Assembly (NCBI RefSeq): GCF_949987535.1
Contig: NC_080070.1
Span: 8,614,016-8,678,015 of the forward strand
Reading direction: 5' to 3'
DNA length: 64,000 bases
Source: Balaenoptera acutorostrata
Taxonomy: Eukaryota; Chordata; Mammalia; Artiodactyla; Balaenopteridae
Part shown: in pieces, positions 38,631 through 50,510 of the stretch
Numbering within the stretch: position 1 is the first letter of the stretch
Layout: every line of letters starts with the position of its first letter
Program-made: the position numbers and the translations under genes
Notes under the pieces: generated by a model
Told to the model about the DNA's origin: nothing
The model's input: the letters and a program-made list of their open reading frames with translations, nothing else
Databases searched by the model: none

Positions 38631-38745
38631 TTGGGTTGGCCAAAAAATTTGTTCTAACTAAAAATAAAAGACATATTTTTCATTTCATGAAGAACTTTAC
38701 GGAAAAACACATTGACTAACCAAATGAACTTTTTGGCCAATCCAG
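38631..38745. mobile_element. Mariner-type MITE with inverted ends
   Basis: The left end TTGGGTTGGCCAAAAAATTT pairs with the right end GAACTTTTTGGCCAATCCA. At about 115 bp it is too short to carry a transposase. It matches the short mariner derivatives common in cetartiodactyls. Confidence 0.85.
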
Positions 38746-38819
38746 TAACATAAGGCTAGAATGCCACCTCACTTCACTCAGAATAATAAAAATGGAATGG
38801 GATACAAAACTCTAAATAA

Positions 38820-39010
38820 AAATACATGTCAAAAGAAATATACTTGGATGAATGCACAGAAAAATATTTGGAAAGGAATACACTCAAACAGTAACAGTGG
38901 TTATCTTTGAGTAGTAAGATTATGGATAATTTAAAACTTCATACTTCCCTGTGTTTTCCACATTACTTTATAACATGCATAAGTTATGTTATCATTAAAA
39001 ATACACTTGC
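38820..39010 (+). repeat. Old L1 3' UTR-like fragment
   Basis: 'gtaacagtggttatctttga', then 'gattatggataatttaaaac' and 'ccacattactttataacatg' match a common L1 3' UTR segment. Confidence 0.5.
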
Positions 39011-39084
39011 AAAATACATGTCTGGAGTAAAGGCACTGAGGTAAAATGGCAAGAACAGCTGTACATAGCAAAACTGCATTAGTT

Positions 39085-39285
39085 TTATAACTGAATTAGG
39101 AATTAAGAGATTTTTGTTCAAATCTCCTTTCTGTCATTTACTACCTGAAACTCCCCTTAACTTTCAGTTTTCTCAACTGTAAAATGAAGGCAATAATACC
39201 TCCTCCACCAAGTTATTGTGAAGATTAAATGAAATCACACACTTTGTAAACTAAAAAGCACTGAGCGTATGGAAATTTTAATGCA
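39085..39285 (+). repeat. MIR SINE
   Basis: 'gtcatttactacctgaaact', then 'ttttctcaactgtaaaatga' and 'attgtgaagattaaatgaaa', then 'aaaagcactgagcg', in MIR order. Confidence 0.75.
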
Positions 39286-39790
39286 CGGAAGGAGCTAACC
39301 GAAGTATTTAGCCTGCATGCCTCAGCCAGTTAACTCTGTACCCAGTGGAGTCCTAGCTGGGCTGCACAATTTGTGCATATCAAGCCCCAGGGAGTTGACA
39401 GGGCAGAAGGGGCTAAGCCAGCAGCCACTGAAGAAAGAGAAGGATCTGTGCCATTGTCAATAATCGAGCTTTTCTAGTAGACTGCTGGAGAAAGGCAATT
39501 GGGCTGATGGCAAAATAAATAGACTCATCAAGTCCATTGATTTACTGGAAAAGTAATTTTTCTCTGTTGCAACTCCTAGTCCCAAATAAAAGATCTCATA
39601 TTATTCTACATATTCTTAAATAAATCTCAGATATTCAGAAATATTATGAATGAACATATCAGACTGAATTTCATAGCATGTAAAAATCCAGAAAGTGACA
39701 AATCCGAAGTATCTTATTAATTGTCATTAAATATTGAATGTTGTCTGTGTGACATCATATTGGGTACAATGGAAAATGACAAAGTACTAG
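39286..39790. other. Unassigned intronic sequence
   Basis: Nothing recognised between the MIR and the MLT1 LTR. Confidence 0.5.
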
Positions 39791-40590
39791 TGTATTAGTT
39801 TCATTGGGCTGCTGTAACAAATAACCAAATACTTAGCGGGTTGAAACAAATTTATTATCTCACAGTTCTAGAGGTCAGATGTTCGAAGTGGGTTTCACTG
39901 AGCTAAATTCAGAGTCTGGGTAGGGCTGTGCTCCTTCCGAAAACTCTAGGGGGGGAATCCGTTTTCTTGCGTTTTCCAGCTTCCAGAATCCACCTGTATT
40001 CCTTGGCTCATTTTCCTATTTCTTCATCTTCGAAGCCAGATGCGGCTGGTGGAGTCTCTCCCATACTCCGCTCTGATTCTCTGCTTGCCTTGTCGCCTCT
40101 CTGTATTTGAAGGAGCTCTGACTGCATCAGGCTCACCCAGATCATCTGGGACAGTCTCTGCACGAGAAGGTCAGGCCCCCCCGATCATCTGGGACAGTCT
40201 CTGCACGAGAAGGTCAGGCCCCCCCGATCATCTGGGACAGTCTCTGCATGAGAAGGTCAGGCCCCCCCCCGATCATCTGGGACAGTCTCTGCACGAGAAG
40301 GTCAGGCCCCCCCCGATCATCTGGGACAGTCTCTGCACGAGAAGGTCAGGCCCCCCCAATCATCTGGGACAGTCTCTGCACGAGAAGGTCAGGCCCCCCC
40401 CGATCATCTGGGACAGTCTCTGCACGAGAAGGTCAGGCCCCCCCCGATCATCTGGGACAGTCTCTTCACGAGAAGGTCCTTTGCTTAATCACAGTCTCTT
40501 TGCCATAGAAAGCAATACAGTCACAGGTTCCACGGCTTAGGATATAGACATGTTTGGTGGGGAGAGGATTATTCTGCTCATCACAACTAT
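39791..40590 (-). repeat. MLT1-type MaLR LTR, antisense, enlarged by an internal minisatellite
   Basis: On the plus strand it begins with the reversed MLT1 end 'tgtattagtttcattgggct', then 'tctcacagttctagaggtca'. It ends with 'cacaggttccacggcttagg', then 'ttattctgctcatcaca'. Between them an eight-copy tandem array (40141-40480) was generated from LTR sequence. Without the array the element is about 500 bp. Confidence 0.8.
40141..40480. repeat. Minisatellite, eight copies of a 43-45 bp unit
   Basis: Units start at 40141, 40184, 40227, 40272, 40316, 40359 and 40403, with a last partial unit from 40447. Each begins 'atcatctgggacagtctct' and ends in a run of 7, 7, 9, 8, 7, 8 and 8 C residues. 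Unit lengths track the C-run (43, 43, 45, 44, 43, 44, 44). Other differences are single bases: gcatgag in unit 3, an A for G before unit 6, and tcttcacg in the last copy. The 166- and 86-codon open frames over the array are by-products. Confidence 0.97.
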
Positions 40591-41155
40591 ATATAAATAA
40601 TATGATTGCTCTATTTAAAGAACAAGTATAATTAAGCACCTAATGTCCTCCCAGTGTTGTTGATTAATGAAAGATGCCAACTCATTGGCAGAGAGAAAAG
40701 CAAAGGGTTTAAAAGCAAAGATGTGAAACAGGCCTAATGCGCTGGGAAATAAGGCATCACTTAAGGAATATTTAGGGTAAGGACGGAGTATAAAGGAGGA
40801 GCTACCCCCAAGGAAAAGGATAACTCTCAATACTTTGAATTGTTGCAGAAAAACGGAATGGAAATCAGCTAGGGGAAGTGGTAATACATTTAGTGAGCAG
40901 ATTTGGGTGACTTTTTTAATATTTCAGGGTGGTGGTATTTGTAGAAACCAGATTATAAGAAAAGGAACTAGTTGGTGGAATGGGGTGGATGTTGACTACA
41001 CTATTGTAGGAGTTTGAACCATGAAAGGAAAAAATAGAATAAAAATTGATAGAGATTGCTAAGTACAAGTGAGGGAATTTTTGTTAGGATATGTGAGACA
41101 GAATTATCTTTATTGTTTTTAATGGGGTAATTTCTGATTATAAAAGGAATTCATA
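40591..41155. other. Unassigned intronic sequence
   Basis: Nothing recognised. Confidence 0.5.
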
Positions 41156-41273
41156 GGGGAATTCCCTAGTGGTCCAGTGGTTAAGACTCTGCACATCCAA
41201 TGCAGGGGGTGCACGTTCAATCCTTGGTTGGGGAACTAAGATCCCACATATCTCATGGTCCAAAAAAAAAAAA
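41156..41273 (+). mobile_element. CHR-type SINE, short (CHR-1-like)
   Basis: 'ggggaattccctagtggtcc', then a tRNA-like 'cacgttcaatcc' box region and 'gggaactaagatcccacat', ending in poly(A) 41262-41273. No clear target duplication was found. Confidence 0.88.
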
Positions 41274-42320
41274 GCATCTATACTCCTTGGATTAATTCTG
41301 AAAAAGTACCCCCCCCAAAAAAAAGAAGAAAAAAAAGAACCTCCTGTTTCCCTAGCTCCAGAAGTAAATTTGGGGAGTTTGCATTTCATTCTTTTGGAAT
41401 GCCAGGCCCCTCTCCTCTTTTCTAGACCTCCTTCAAGGGTATGAGAAGTTAATGTAAATAGTCAGAATCCAGGATACCTAACAGCCAGGTTTTGTTAGCC
41501 ATTATCAGGGACTTGTTACTCCCCTCACTGTCTGCCACCAGGAAATTAGCTCTAAATCTGACGGTCTTGAGAGTCTTGAGAATGTAAAAACAACTTTGCC
41601 TGTTAATGCATCTTTACCAGCACTGGTTAGACTGATTTAAAACAAAATAAAAAGAAAAAAATAGTTTCTTACTTGGCCAAAAAAAAGCTTTTATTATTGT
41701 TTGATTTGTATTTTTTGATTGGAAAATTTATTTTCACATATACAATACATTGGAGAGTTTTTAAAACTGTTTTGTGAGGTATACAGTTATGCCTTTTGCC
41801 CACTTATTTATTGTCAGCATTTTTCCATTGACTTAAATTGGCTATGATAAAATCAAAACTAAAATCTATGTTCCATCATATTTGTCTTCCTTGTTTTTTG
41901 CCTTACCTTGAATATGTAGCTTTTGATGTACAATATTTTATGTTATCAACTCTATTAAGATTTCCCCTTTAAAAATTGTTTTTACAGCTCCTAAGTGTAT
42001 AATATTATCTTCCATTTATGACAATAAAGGCCTTAACTAGCATGCTAAGGTGTTTGTATTTCTGTAACCATAGGCTAAAACAAGGCAGGAACATCATCAA
42101 TTTTGTGTTTAAGAAGTGTCTCCTGGCAACTGTGTGGACAACAGGTTAGGAAAGTTAGTAACAACTAGGAGACTGTTGCAAGGGGACATGGAAGCTAATC
42201 ATACACACATATATGATTAGAACATTAAAGTCCCTGGGAAAAGAGAGGGAAGCACACATCTGTGATTTGTGCCATGGCTTCAATTTTCACATAAATATTG
42301 ATGATTCAAGAAGGACATTG
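41274..42320. other. Unassigned intronic sequence
   Basis: A C-run and A-run stretch lies at 41309-41339. The rest is AT-rich without a recognised family. Confidence 0.5.
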
Positions 42321-42722
42321 CTATGGGTTGAAATGTATCCCCGTAATAGGTGTTGAAGTTCTAACCTTTATTTGGAAATAAGGTATTTGAAGGTGATTAA
42401 GTTAAGCTCGTTAGGGTGGCCCCTAATCCATCTGGACTGGTATCCTTGTAAAAATGGGAAATTTGGACACAGAGACAGACACCTACAATAGGAAGACAAT
42501 ATAAACAACAGGGATACTGCCAACCACAACTAAAGGATGCCTGAGGCTACCAGAAGCTAGGAGAGAAGTATGGAACAGACTCTCCCTCACAGCCCATAGA
42601 AGGACCAACCAGGTAGACACTTTGACTTCAGATTTCTAGCCTCAAAATCGTGAGGCAATAAATTTCCCTTAAGTCATCCTGTTTGTTACTTTGTTACAGT
42701 ATCTCTAGGAAACTAACACAGA
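42321..42722 (+). repeat. MLT1-type MaLR LTR, sense, near complete
   Basis: 'tgggttgaaatgtatccccg', then 'tttatttggaaataaggtat', 'aaatgggaaatttggacaca', 'ctccctcacagcccatagaa', and the 3' end 'ctaggaaactaacaca'. About 400 bp and complete end to end. Confidence 0.88.
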
Positions 42723-44931
42723 CAGACAGTTGCCAGCTGACTGGGCCAACCTCTCCTCACCTCCACCTCTGAGCTCTTCCAACTTTCCTAGAGGTGATGG
42801 GGAGGAGGACCCTCAACCATGTTCCGGAACATCAGTGTTAAGAAAGAATATCCTCCTGGCAAAACAGGTGCTTTTGGCCCACTCTGTGCAAGGTCTTATG
42901 CTGGGTGCCCTCAACAGTACAAAGCAACAGCTCTCTAGATCTTCATGATGCTGCCGAGCTGGGGAAGGCTCTCCTAGCCCCTTTCTATGTTTCATGCTTT
43001 GAGAGAGGCCATTACGCATGTGGTATACATCCCTCCTGTTACTACCTTCTAGAGCATACGGATTGCTTGAAGTGGCCAAGGATGAACCAAGTTAAAAATG
43101 AACACATACATAAAGGTTACCTTTGGAACATCATAAGTAGTCTTTTCCTGATTGCACAGAAAGGGAAAAGTTCACTTACAATGATTTGATATAAAACTGG
43201 AAAGAAGCATAAAATAACTTTATGGTTCATTTACTAAAAAATGCTGTAACATGACACACTGAGTATTGATAATTTATGAATGGCTTCGCTTTCCTGCTCT
43301 CTTATATTGGAGGTGACCCAGTACTTACTACAAACTTGCTGTAGGAACCAGGTGACAAAAGTGCTAAAAAGGGAGGTTGGCTTACTGGACACTCTAACCT
43401 TGAATTAAGAAAGAAGTCCTTTAATGGAAAACACGGATATAGCAGAAAAAAAAACCCAATATAGTAGTTCTCAGCCCTTGAAAGGGGCCTGGGCATATCT
43501 GGGTTGGTGGCGCTCAGAACAGAATGGTCACTGGGGTCCTCCTTATCCTGATCCCTTTTAATCACTAAGCCACCTCTGATCTTAATCTGTCTTTCAAAAA
43601 TAAGTTTCTCCTTTGGGAAGAGATATTTCTCATTGGAAACGAAGAAACTGACTTTCTGATCTCAATTAGGCTCTAGTGCATTTGTTTGGAGAAACTAGTT
43701 TTCCCAGGATCTAATTATTCCTGTTAAGGTAACTCCTGAGGTTTGTACACAGCCAAGCTGGAAATCCAAAGAGGCGCAGTGGCCTTGAGACCTTCCCCTG
43801 TGAAATCTCCCTAATTCTAGGACCGTTCAATTATTTTAAATTAGCACAATATAAGCTTTATAATACCTAAGTCCTTATTAACACCTGAATATTAACCTGA
43901 TACTTTCTCTGTCTCTTTGGATTTTTTTTTAAGCTTGAATGAAAGCCCTGAGTAAACTACATTATTTCCCTGAGGAACTATTGTCTCATAATTGACACAC
44001 AACAAATAGTGGTGGTTAGAGAGAGTGGAGGTTTAAAAACAGATATTTGCATGCTGATATTATGTCATGATTTTTCCAGAATGTAACTTCTGTGTGAGAT
44101 GTTGTTCATTACCATCCTCTACTGGGTTCTTTCACCTGTCCAAGCCTCAAGGGAAAGGCATAATTTAGAAGGGAAAAAAAAAAAGATCAAGTTTTGATTT
44201 CCTGTTAATAAAACAATAGCTTGGAGTTTTCTTACCTGACAAGTCCTTCAAAAACTTTTTGGAAATCAGAATAAAATCTACTCTCTCTATAACCCACATC
44301 CATCCACTTCTGCCTTCTGTTTGATCCTTCCCGAATTCCTCCACTCTCTGCACTGGCTCCAAGGCACTACCTTAAAGAAAACAGCAATCCATACCTTTGC
44401 AACACTAGTTACAAAACTTCCTACAACTCTTCATCTCTATATCATCATGACTGCCTTATTCCTTGGTGATGTCAATATCTTTTCTTGTTACTCTTTGACT
44501 ATCACTTCACAGAACATCAAATTGTCCATTTTTTCCATGACTCAGTCTGGACAAGCTCTCCTTGTATTTTCTTCATTATCACTTTTAGGTTATAGAAGAC
44601 AATGAGGAGGGAAGAAAAACCCGTCTAACACCAAGCGGGCATACTATACACTCATGCTTCCTCATTTTAATAGGTCTCTACAATGGGGCGCAGCAATTAT
44701 TAATGACTTACTTAGATCCTATAGAGGTCGCCTCTGTTGTCTCTTGCTCCATCTACTTATCCCCTATTCCCATTTTAACCTTCTCACTCTCATTTTTACT
44801 GTGTCCCAATAATGAGACTAAGGACATTGACTCAAGGTGTGTTAGGGCCTATATCCCCCTCCTTCAATGTAACTCTGAATTAAACAGGTCCTTTTCCCTT
44901 TCCGATGGCTAATTCATCAATTTATTTTAAA
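42723..44931. other. Mostly unassigned intronic sequence
   Basis: Weak reversed L2-like text may lie at 42870-42960, and weak L2-like text at 44280-44600. Neither is good enough to annotate firmly. Confidence 0.4.
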
Positions 44932-45220
44932 TAGCTACTAATATAGTACTAGATCTAGTGCTATGCCTTGTACTGTAAGCTTAAAAAAATGAATGAACCT
45001 TAGATCCTGGCTCTGAGAAATTTGTTATCTAATATATGGGGCAGACATGTTCAGAGATAAAATAGTGTATAATTTTCTGTTATAAAAAATATATGAACAA
45101 AATACTCAGACACTTTAGATAAGGGACTGGATAACTTGGTTTAGGGCAGTCAGAAAGGTTTCATTGGTGAAGTCTCTTTAAGCTGAGTCTTAAAGGATGA
45201 GCAGGAGTTTCGCAGGAAGA
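44932..45220 (-). repeat. L2 LINE 3' region, antisense
   Basis: 'ctagatctagtgctatgcct', then 'cagtcagaaaggtttcattg' and 'gctgagtcttaaaggatgag' follow the reversed L2 order. Confidence 0.6.
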
Positions 45221-45779
45221 GGAGAGGAGAGCCCTTCTCTCCTGCTCATTCCCAATGCCATGCTATTCCATGGAGTCCTTAGGTAATTTAAGATGACTCT
45301 TTTCTTGATTTTCCTTTTCTCTTTTTTCCATTGGTTCCACCTTCTATGTCTGATAATCTGCACTATCTAATCTGTCTTCTCTATCTTGGGTAATGGGAAA
45401 GAAAAAAAAAAGAAAATACGCATGTTGTCCTCTAGTCCTGTGTATAGGAGAACTCCTGCTTCTTCACCACGTACACCTTCACACCCTCAAACCAGAAGGT
45501 AAATCACTTCTACCGCACTTTCAAAAATGCCATTGATGTCCACACTGACTTTACTAAGTAAGTCCTCGTGCTCTGTGATTTAGGTGGACTCAGTCACTGT
45601 TGGCCATGCCCTCATGGAAGCTCATTCTTCTCTAAGTTTCTGTGCTCTTACACTTGTCTGCCTGCTTGTGCCCCTCTGACCACTCCTTTCCTGTGTCCTG
45701 CACTGTCATTTTTCTTCTCCTGGTCTAGAGAGGGAGCTATTCTCTGAGGGCTTGTCCTCAGTGCTCTGTCTCTGTCATC
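45221..45779. other. Unassigned pyrimidine-biased sequence
   Basis: Nothing recognised. Confidence 0.45.
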
Positions 45780-45895
45780 TGCACAGAGAGATTAGTTAGC
45801 TTGTCCAAGATTGTTCACCTAGAAAAAGGCAGAGCCAGAATTCCAACACAGGGATTCTGGCTACAGAGTCTCTGCTCTTAAATTATGCTGAACAG
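45780..45895 (-). repeat. MIR SINE fragment, antisense
   Basis: 'gcagagccagaattccaaca' and then 'ggctacagagtctctgctct' match the reversed MIR 5' half. Confidence 0.6.
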
Positions 45896-46434
45896 CTTAT
45901 ACTAATCTCATCTCGGAAAAGGGGGTATTTTGTTTTTATTGCTGAAGGATAGCTTGGAGAAAAGTGAGGAGGTGTGTTTCACTGAGGAAGAGTCTCTTGA
46001 AAGGAAGAGTAGACTTTCCTTATGTCTATCAGTGTGTGCATGTGTGCTGAGAAAAGAAAAATGGAGTGAGGAAATTCTGCAATTGTTTTTAGATAAACAA
46101 AACTTTAACAAAAGATCAAACCTGGCTCTGATTACAAAGTGCTAATCCCTTTGCAAACTTCAGTCATTCTGAGTAAAGCTGTCCTGGTAATTCAAATAAT
46201 AAAAAGATAACTATATTTTAGACTACTTTACAGCTTAAAAAATGTTTTACTATAGTCTATCCAATTTAATGAATGAGTCAATATGACTGATTTTTAAATG
46301 CCTAATAAAGTCATTTGAATTTGATGGAAAAGTAAACCATTAAATAATATGAGTATTAAAACTTGAAAATGAAATAGATAAGCTGTTCCCATAGCAGAAA
46401 GGGTTGTGTCTACAGTATTATATAACCCAAATCA
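45896..46434. other. Unassigned intronic sequence
   Basis: Overlapping open frames on both strands at 45908-46145 have no family features. Confidence 0.5.
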
Positions 46435-46445
46435 AAAACAAATGA

Positions 46446-46749
46446 GGGGCTTCCCTGGTGGCGCAGTGGTTGAGAATCTGCCTGCCAATGCAGGGGACAC
46501 GGGTTCAAGCCCTGGTCTGGGAAGATCCCACATGCCGCGGAGCGGCTAGGCCCGTGAGCCACAACTACTGAGCCTGCGCATCTGGAGCCTGTGCTCCACA
46601 ACAAGAGAGGCTGCGACAGTGAGAGGCCCGCGCACCGCGATGAAGAGTGGCCCCCACTCGCCGCAACTAGAGAAAGCCCTTGCACAGAAACGAAGACCCA
46701 ACACAGCCAAAAATAAATAAATAAATTAAAAAAAAAAAAAAAACAAAAC
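46446..46749 (+). mobile_element. CHR-2 SINE, full length
   Basis: About 300-bp cetacean-type SINE with tRNA-derived head ('ggcttccctggtggcgcag', box B-like 'ggttcaagccc'), unique body ('catgccgcggagcggctagg', then 'gcctgtgctccacaacaag'), and an aaataaataaat plus poly(A) tail. An 11-bp perfect target duplication aaaacaaatga is at 46435-46445 and 46750-46760. Confidence 0.97.
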
Positions 46750-46838
46750 AAAACAAATGAAATGCACTCCTACAAATTAAAGGCAGTAAGGAAGAATAAT
46801 ACAGAGGGAAGATGTCTAGATTAAAAGTCAGAATTCTT

Positions 46839-46882
46839 TTTTTTTTTTTTAACATCTTTATTGGAGTATAATTGCTTTACAT
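46839..46882 (-). mobile_element. Minimal L1 insertion (about 44 bp, 3' tip only)
   Basis: On the minus strand this is the last 32 bases of the young L1 3' UTR ('atgtaaagcaattatact', then 'ccaataaagatgtt') plus poly(A). A 9-bp duplication agaattctt flanks it at 46830-46838 and 46883-46891, so it looks like a genuine, extremely 5'-truncated insertion. Confidence 0.85.
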
Positions 46883-46891
46883 AGAATTCTT

Positions 46892-47904
46892 ATTTTGAGT
46901 TTTGGTTCTGTAATTTACTGTCCATATGGCTTGGACTGTTTATGACTGAACTTTTAGGGGTATGAATTTTCTCATTTAAGGAAGGAAGATTTTGATGGGA
47001 TGATAGTCAAGTTTCATTTTTGCCAAGCACTCTATGATCTTAATAGTTTATGGTTCATATTTCAAAAGGCCAGAATAACCTGGATATCTTTTCTAAGCAT
47101 CTATTATTATACCTAGTTCATTATTTAAGCACTGGTATAGTGATTAAAACATTGGTGGTGTTAGAGTTCTTCTCTCAAAGTTAAAATAAGATTTAAATAC
47201 AGATAATCCTTTAGACAACAGAGAACATCCATCAATGGATAAAAGTCATGACTGTTTTGGTAAAACTGAAACAGCAACAGGACATTAGCATTAACTTTAG
47301 ATTTAGAATAAAGGACTTCTCTGACAGTGTCTTTCTCCAATTGCTTTTGAGATGTGAGGATGATATACATGCAGGCTTGTTTTATAACAGGACAGGTCTC
47401 AAAAGCATCAGACTATTATTATGATTAAGTGTGACTTACAAAACTTCCTGTTGCTTGAGGTCCTGTCAAAGCCATCACTGAAATGAATGATGGAGTCACT
47501 AACTTCAAAATAAGCCACTTCAGTAGAGATCTAGTGGTCAGTAATGTCAGCTTTCCTGCACACAGCTGAGAAGCAGGGAAGCAACGTTTTTAAATATTCC
47601 AGAATCTTGAACTATCTGTCACTAGTCTAGGCACGTTGAAACTGCTGCATGAAAGTATTCACACTGCAACAGAAGCTTCTGTGGCCTTTATTGTGGGTTT
47701 AACTGATCCTATGCATAGCAGAGGAAAAAAGCTGGAAAAATACGCATTATCTCGCCAAGTACTTAGTTGACCATGATAACGATATACCTGGGCCATTAGG
47801 AGAAAGCTATAAGTTGTTTGTTTTCTCATTTAAGAAGGCAGAAAAACTTGTTATACATTTTTGGATAAGATTTATCTTAATGCACATAAGAGCCATGTCA
47901 TCCT
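46892..47904. other. Unassigned intronic sequence
   Basis: Nothing recognised in about 1 kb. Confidence 0.5.
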
Positions 47905-47980
47905 TTTCTCTATATTCCCACCTGGCAGCACAGTGTCTGGCACACCTGAGTCAGTCCATAAAAGCTCACTGAATAGTTAG
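47905..47980 (+). repeat. L2 LINE 3' end fragment
   Basis: 'ggcagcacagtgtctggcac' and then 'ataaaagctcactgaatag' match the L2 terminus. Confidence 0.5.
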
Positions 47981-49249
47981 GTTCTCTGGAAAATATTTTT
48001 ATAGAGAGTATCTCATTGTCTAGTATTTCCAGATACATTAGTGAATTCTTACAGCATTGTGGTGTGTATTAAGTATATACTTTTTTTACTTTCTACTGAA
48101 AAATTTTGTCACTTCTGCCCTTACTTGTGAGTTCATCTGCTATTTAATATCTGCTGTGGTTACTGGGGTAGAGGATCCTTTCAGAAGGTGCTTAGCCAGT
48201 TCTCTCCTTGACTGGTGCTGTCCTTCCTTTGGGGCCAGGGACAAAAAAAGAGACCCATTGCTGCTGAGTACATGTTCCATTCCCCACACAAACCCCTCCT
48301 TTCTCTTCAGTTCAGTTTGTGACTTTCTCTCACCCGTGCCCAGCTCTCTCAAAAAGAAAAACCTGTATAAAGAATAACCATCAAAAGCCAAGTCACATTC
48401 TTCCAACAGAAGTTCAGTCTGTGATCAATACGATTGGTTCTTCAAGGCATTTATTTCCTTAAGAGTGGAAGAATAAGAAGTTATATTTTTCAAGGATTGG
48501 TAATACCTCATTACTTCTACATAGTAAAACATCTTTGGGGCTACTCCCCAAACAGTGAAGGTTTAAACTTCGAAAAAGTCCTGTCAATTACCAGTCTATT
48601 TTATGTATCATGGTTTTGCTGATGATTTTATTTGAGGGGGGGAAATGTTTTGGGAAAAACACTTAGAAGTCCTGGATTAGTTAATCCTCAGGTCCTTCAT
48701 TATTATTATATGATTTTAGAAAGGAAGAAAAAGAAGGTAAAAGAGGGGAAAGAAGGAAAGTGGGGGAAAACTTCAGTATTAATCTCCATAACAATGGAAT
48801 GAGGTTGGTGTCATCCTCAGAGGCAGATCCAGCTTTTCTGGGACTTGAAGATAATACAATTTGGAGGCTATTGCTAAGAAAAAAAGAATATTCATATACA
48901 AATGAAAATGTAGGGATGAAAATGGGCAGTGGAAATGTGCTTGGAAGTCATTCCTAGGCCAGGACACCAGCAATAACTTCACAATATACAGACATGATCT
49001 CAGACCATATAAATATAGTCATTAAATCCAACTTTACTGTACCCCTAACTTCCCCTCAGCCACGCAGCAAAGATGCTCTAGGCTATTCCAAAGTTCCCCA
49101 ACATGTGATGGGGGAAAGTGGGAGTGAAAAGAGACAGCGGTCTTGGCTCACCGCAGTTAAGACGTCTTTGTACAATTTACGTAAATATATGATCATGTGA
49201 ACGTAGTGAAGGCCTTGAGCCGTACTAAATAGATTCAGAGTGAATTCCC
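47981..49249. other. Unassigned intronic sequence
   Basis: Opposing open frames at 48057-48406 show no family features. A purine-rich stretch lies at 48719-48768. Confidence 0.5.
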
Positions 49250-49375
49250 TCTGACTATCCCCAGGTTACAAATGAAGAAACTAAGGCTCCGAAGGATTGA
49301 GTGAATTACCAAAGTCACATGGCTTGTCGGTAAGTGGACACCTGGACTCCACAGGTGCTCTGCCTCTCCAGCTTA
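49250..49375 (-). repeat. MIR SINE fragment, antisense
   Basis: 'acaaatgaagaaactaaggc', then 'accaaagtcacatggcttgt' and 'ggtgctctgcctctcc'. Confidence 0.65.
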
Positions 49376-50279
49376 TGTTGTGTCTGCTTGTCCAGCACAA
49401 ACACCTACTGCCCCATCTGCTTTGGGGGTGCCAATTACTTTGAATAGTTCAAACATCTCACTGAACAAATTCTTCACTAAGAAAAAGAAGAAAAAAGGAA
49501 AAAGATATGTATCTTCTTTACATGACGAGGTGTGTGGTAGGTGGGGAAGAACTCTTGAGTGATAAATGAGAATTTAGATAATTGTGTCATTGGCCATTGT
49601 GTCAAGAAATTCTAATTAGACGTCACTTCTGTGGTAGGGCCATTTTAAATTAAGATAGCCGTGGTAAAAATACTTGATAGTCCTCTTTTCACTCTTAGGG
49701 TTTCAAAGTACACGTGGACCTGAGCTACCTGAAACTCTGAAAAAGGGTCATGAGGAGATGCTGTGTTGTTGGCTCTCGATCCCAGGCATGTTCATTTTCT
49801 GGCCCAAAACTATTTTCTTGTTTGATTTTTCTATTACCCAGTCAGATGCCAGAAGACTTCATCTGAATCACTAGGGATCAAGTGAAATACCACATATACA
49901 GCATCTAGCGTTGTTCCATTTCTTTTCCTTTGGTGAACACAGAAAGGCCAAACTCATTTTAATCATTAAACACAATATGAGAAGGATAGAAAATATTCTT
50001 TTAAAGCGTTCTATGCATTCCAAGATCAAATAAAAATACATTGAGTATAACCGACGTTCTGAATAATTCACTCTCTGCTCACCTTACCTTATTTTGCACA
50101 ATTGAAAATTGGCCATATTGATTTCTTGCCCAATATACAGTGAAACCTCATTTATCTGACATCATTCGGGAATGAGCCCTTCATAGAACCAAAGAGTTTT
50201 AGTGCTTGAGAAGACCTGAGTCGTCTAATGTAGCTCCTTCACTGTGAATAATCATAATAATTATAACAACAACCATGGC
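49376..50279. other. Unassigned intronic sequence
   Basis: A purine-rich AAG run lies at 49476-49505. Otherwise nothing recognised. Confidence 0.5.
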
Positions 50280-50510
50280 TACTTGAGCCCTTACGATAAA
50301 TCATATTCTCTGCTGAGTGCTTTTGCAAGCAATATGCCATCTGTTTTTCACAGTAAGCCTACGAGGTATGTATTATTCTTTCCATTTTACAAATAAGCAC
50401 ACTGAGGCCTAGAGAGAGTAAAGTAACTGAAGGCTACATAGCTTAAAAGTAATGAAGCTGAGATTGTATTTGAGCCCATGGCCCCTGTTTTTTAGCCACG
50501 ATGTTACACC
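50280..50510 (-). repeat. MIR SINE, antisense, long
   Basis: 'agtaagcctacgaggtatgt', then 'ccattttacaaataagcaca', 'ctgaggcctagagagagta', and 'tttgagcccatggcccctg', in reversed MIR order. Confidence 0.75.

Noticed and set aside
40141..40480. Array of similar units with spacer-like intervals (CRISPR-like at first glance)
   Set aside because: The whole unit is repeated, including the supposed spacers, and the setting is a mammalian intron. It is a tandem minisatellite.
40040..40540. 166-codon open frame with a repeated GPP/SSGT-type peptide pattern
   Set aside because: The frame runs through the 43-45 bp minisatellite. The peptide changes register whenever the C-run length changes, so it is not a protein repeat.
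46446..46749. tRNA-like promoter boxes suggesting a tRNA gene
   Set aside because: The boxes belong to the tRNA-derived head of a SINE. No cloverleaf with anticodon stem and acceptor pairing is preserved, and the same sequence recurs at 58505.
46410..46751. 113-codon minus-strand frame, similar to frames at 28930 and 58440-58770
   Set aside because: Antisense translation of CHR-2 SINE copies. The similarity is repeat-derived.
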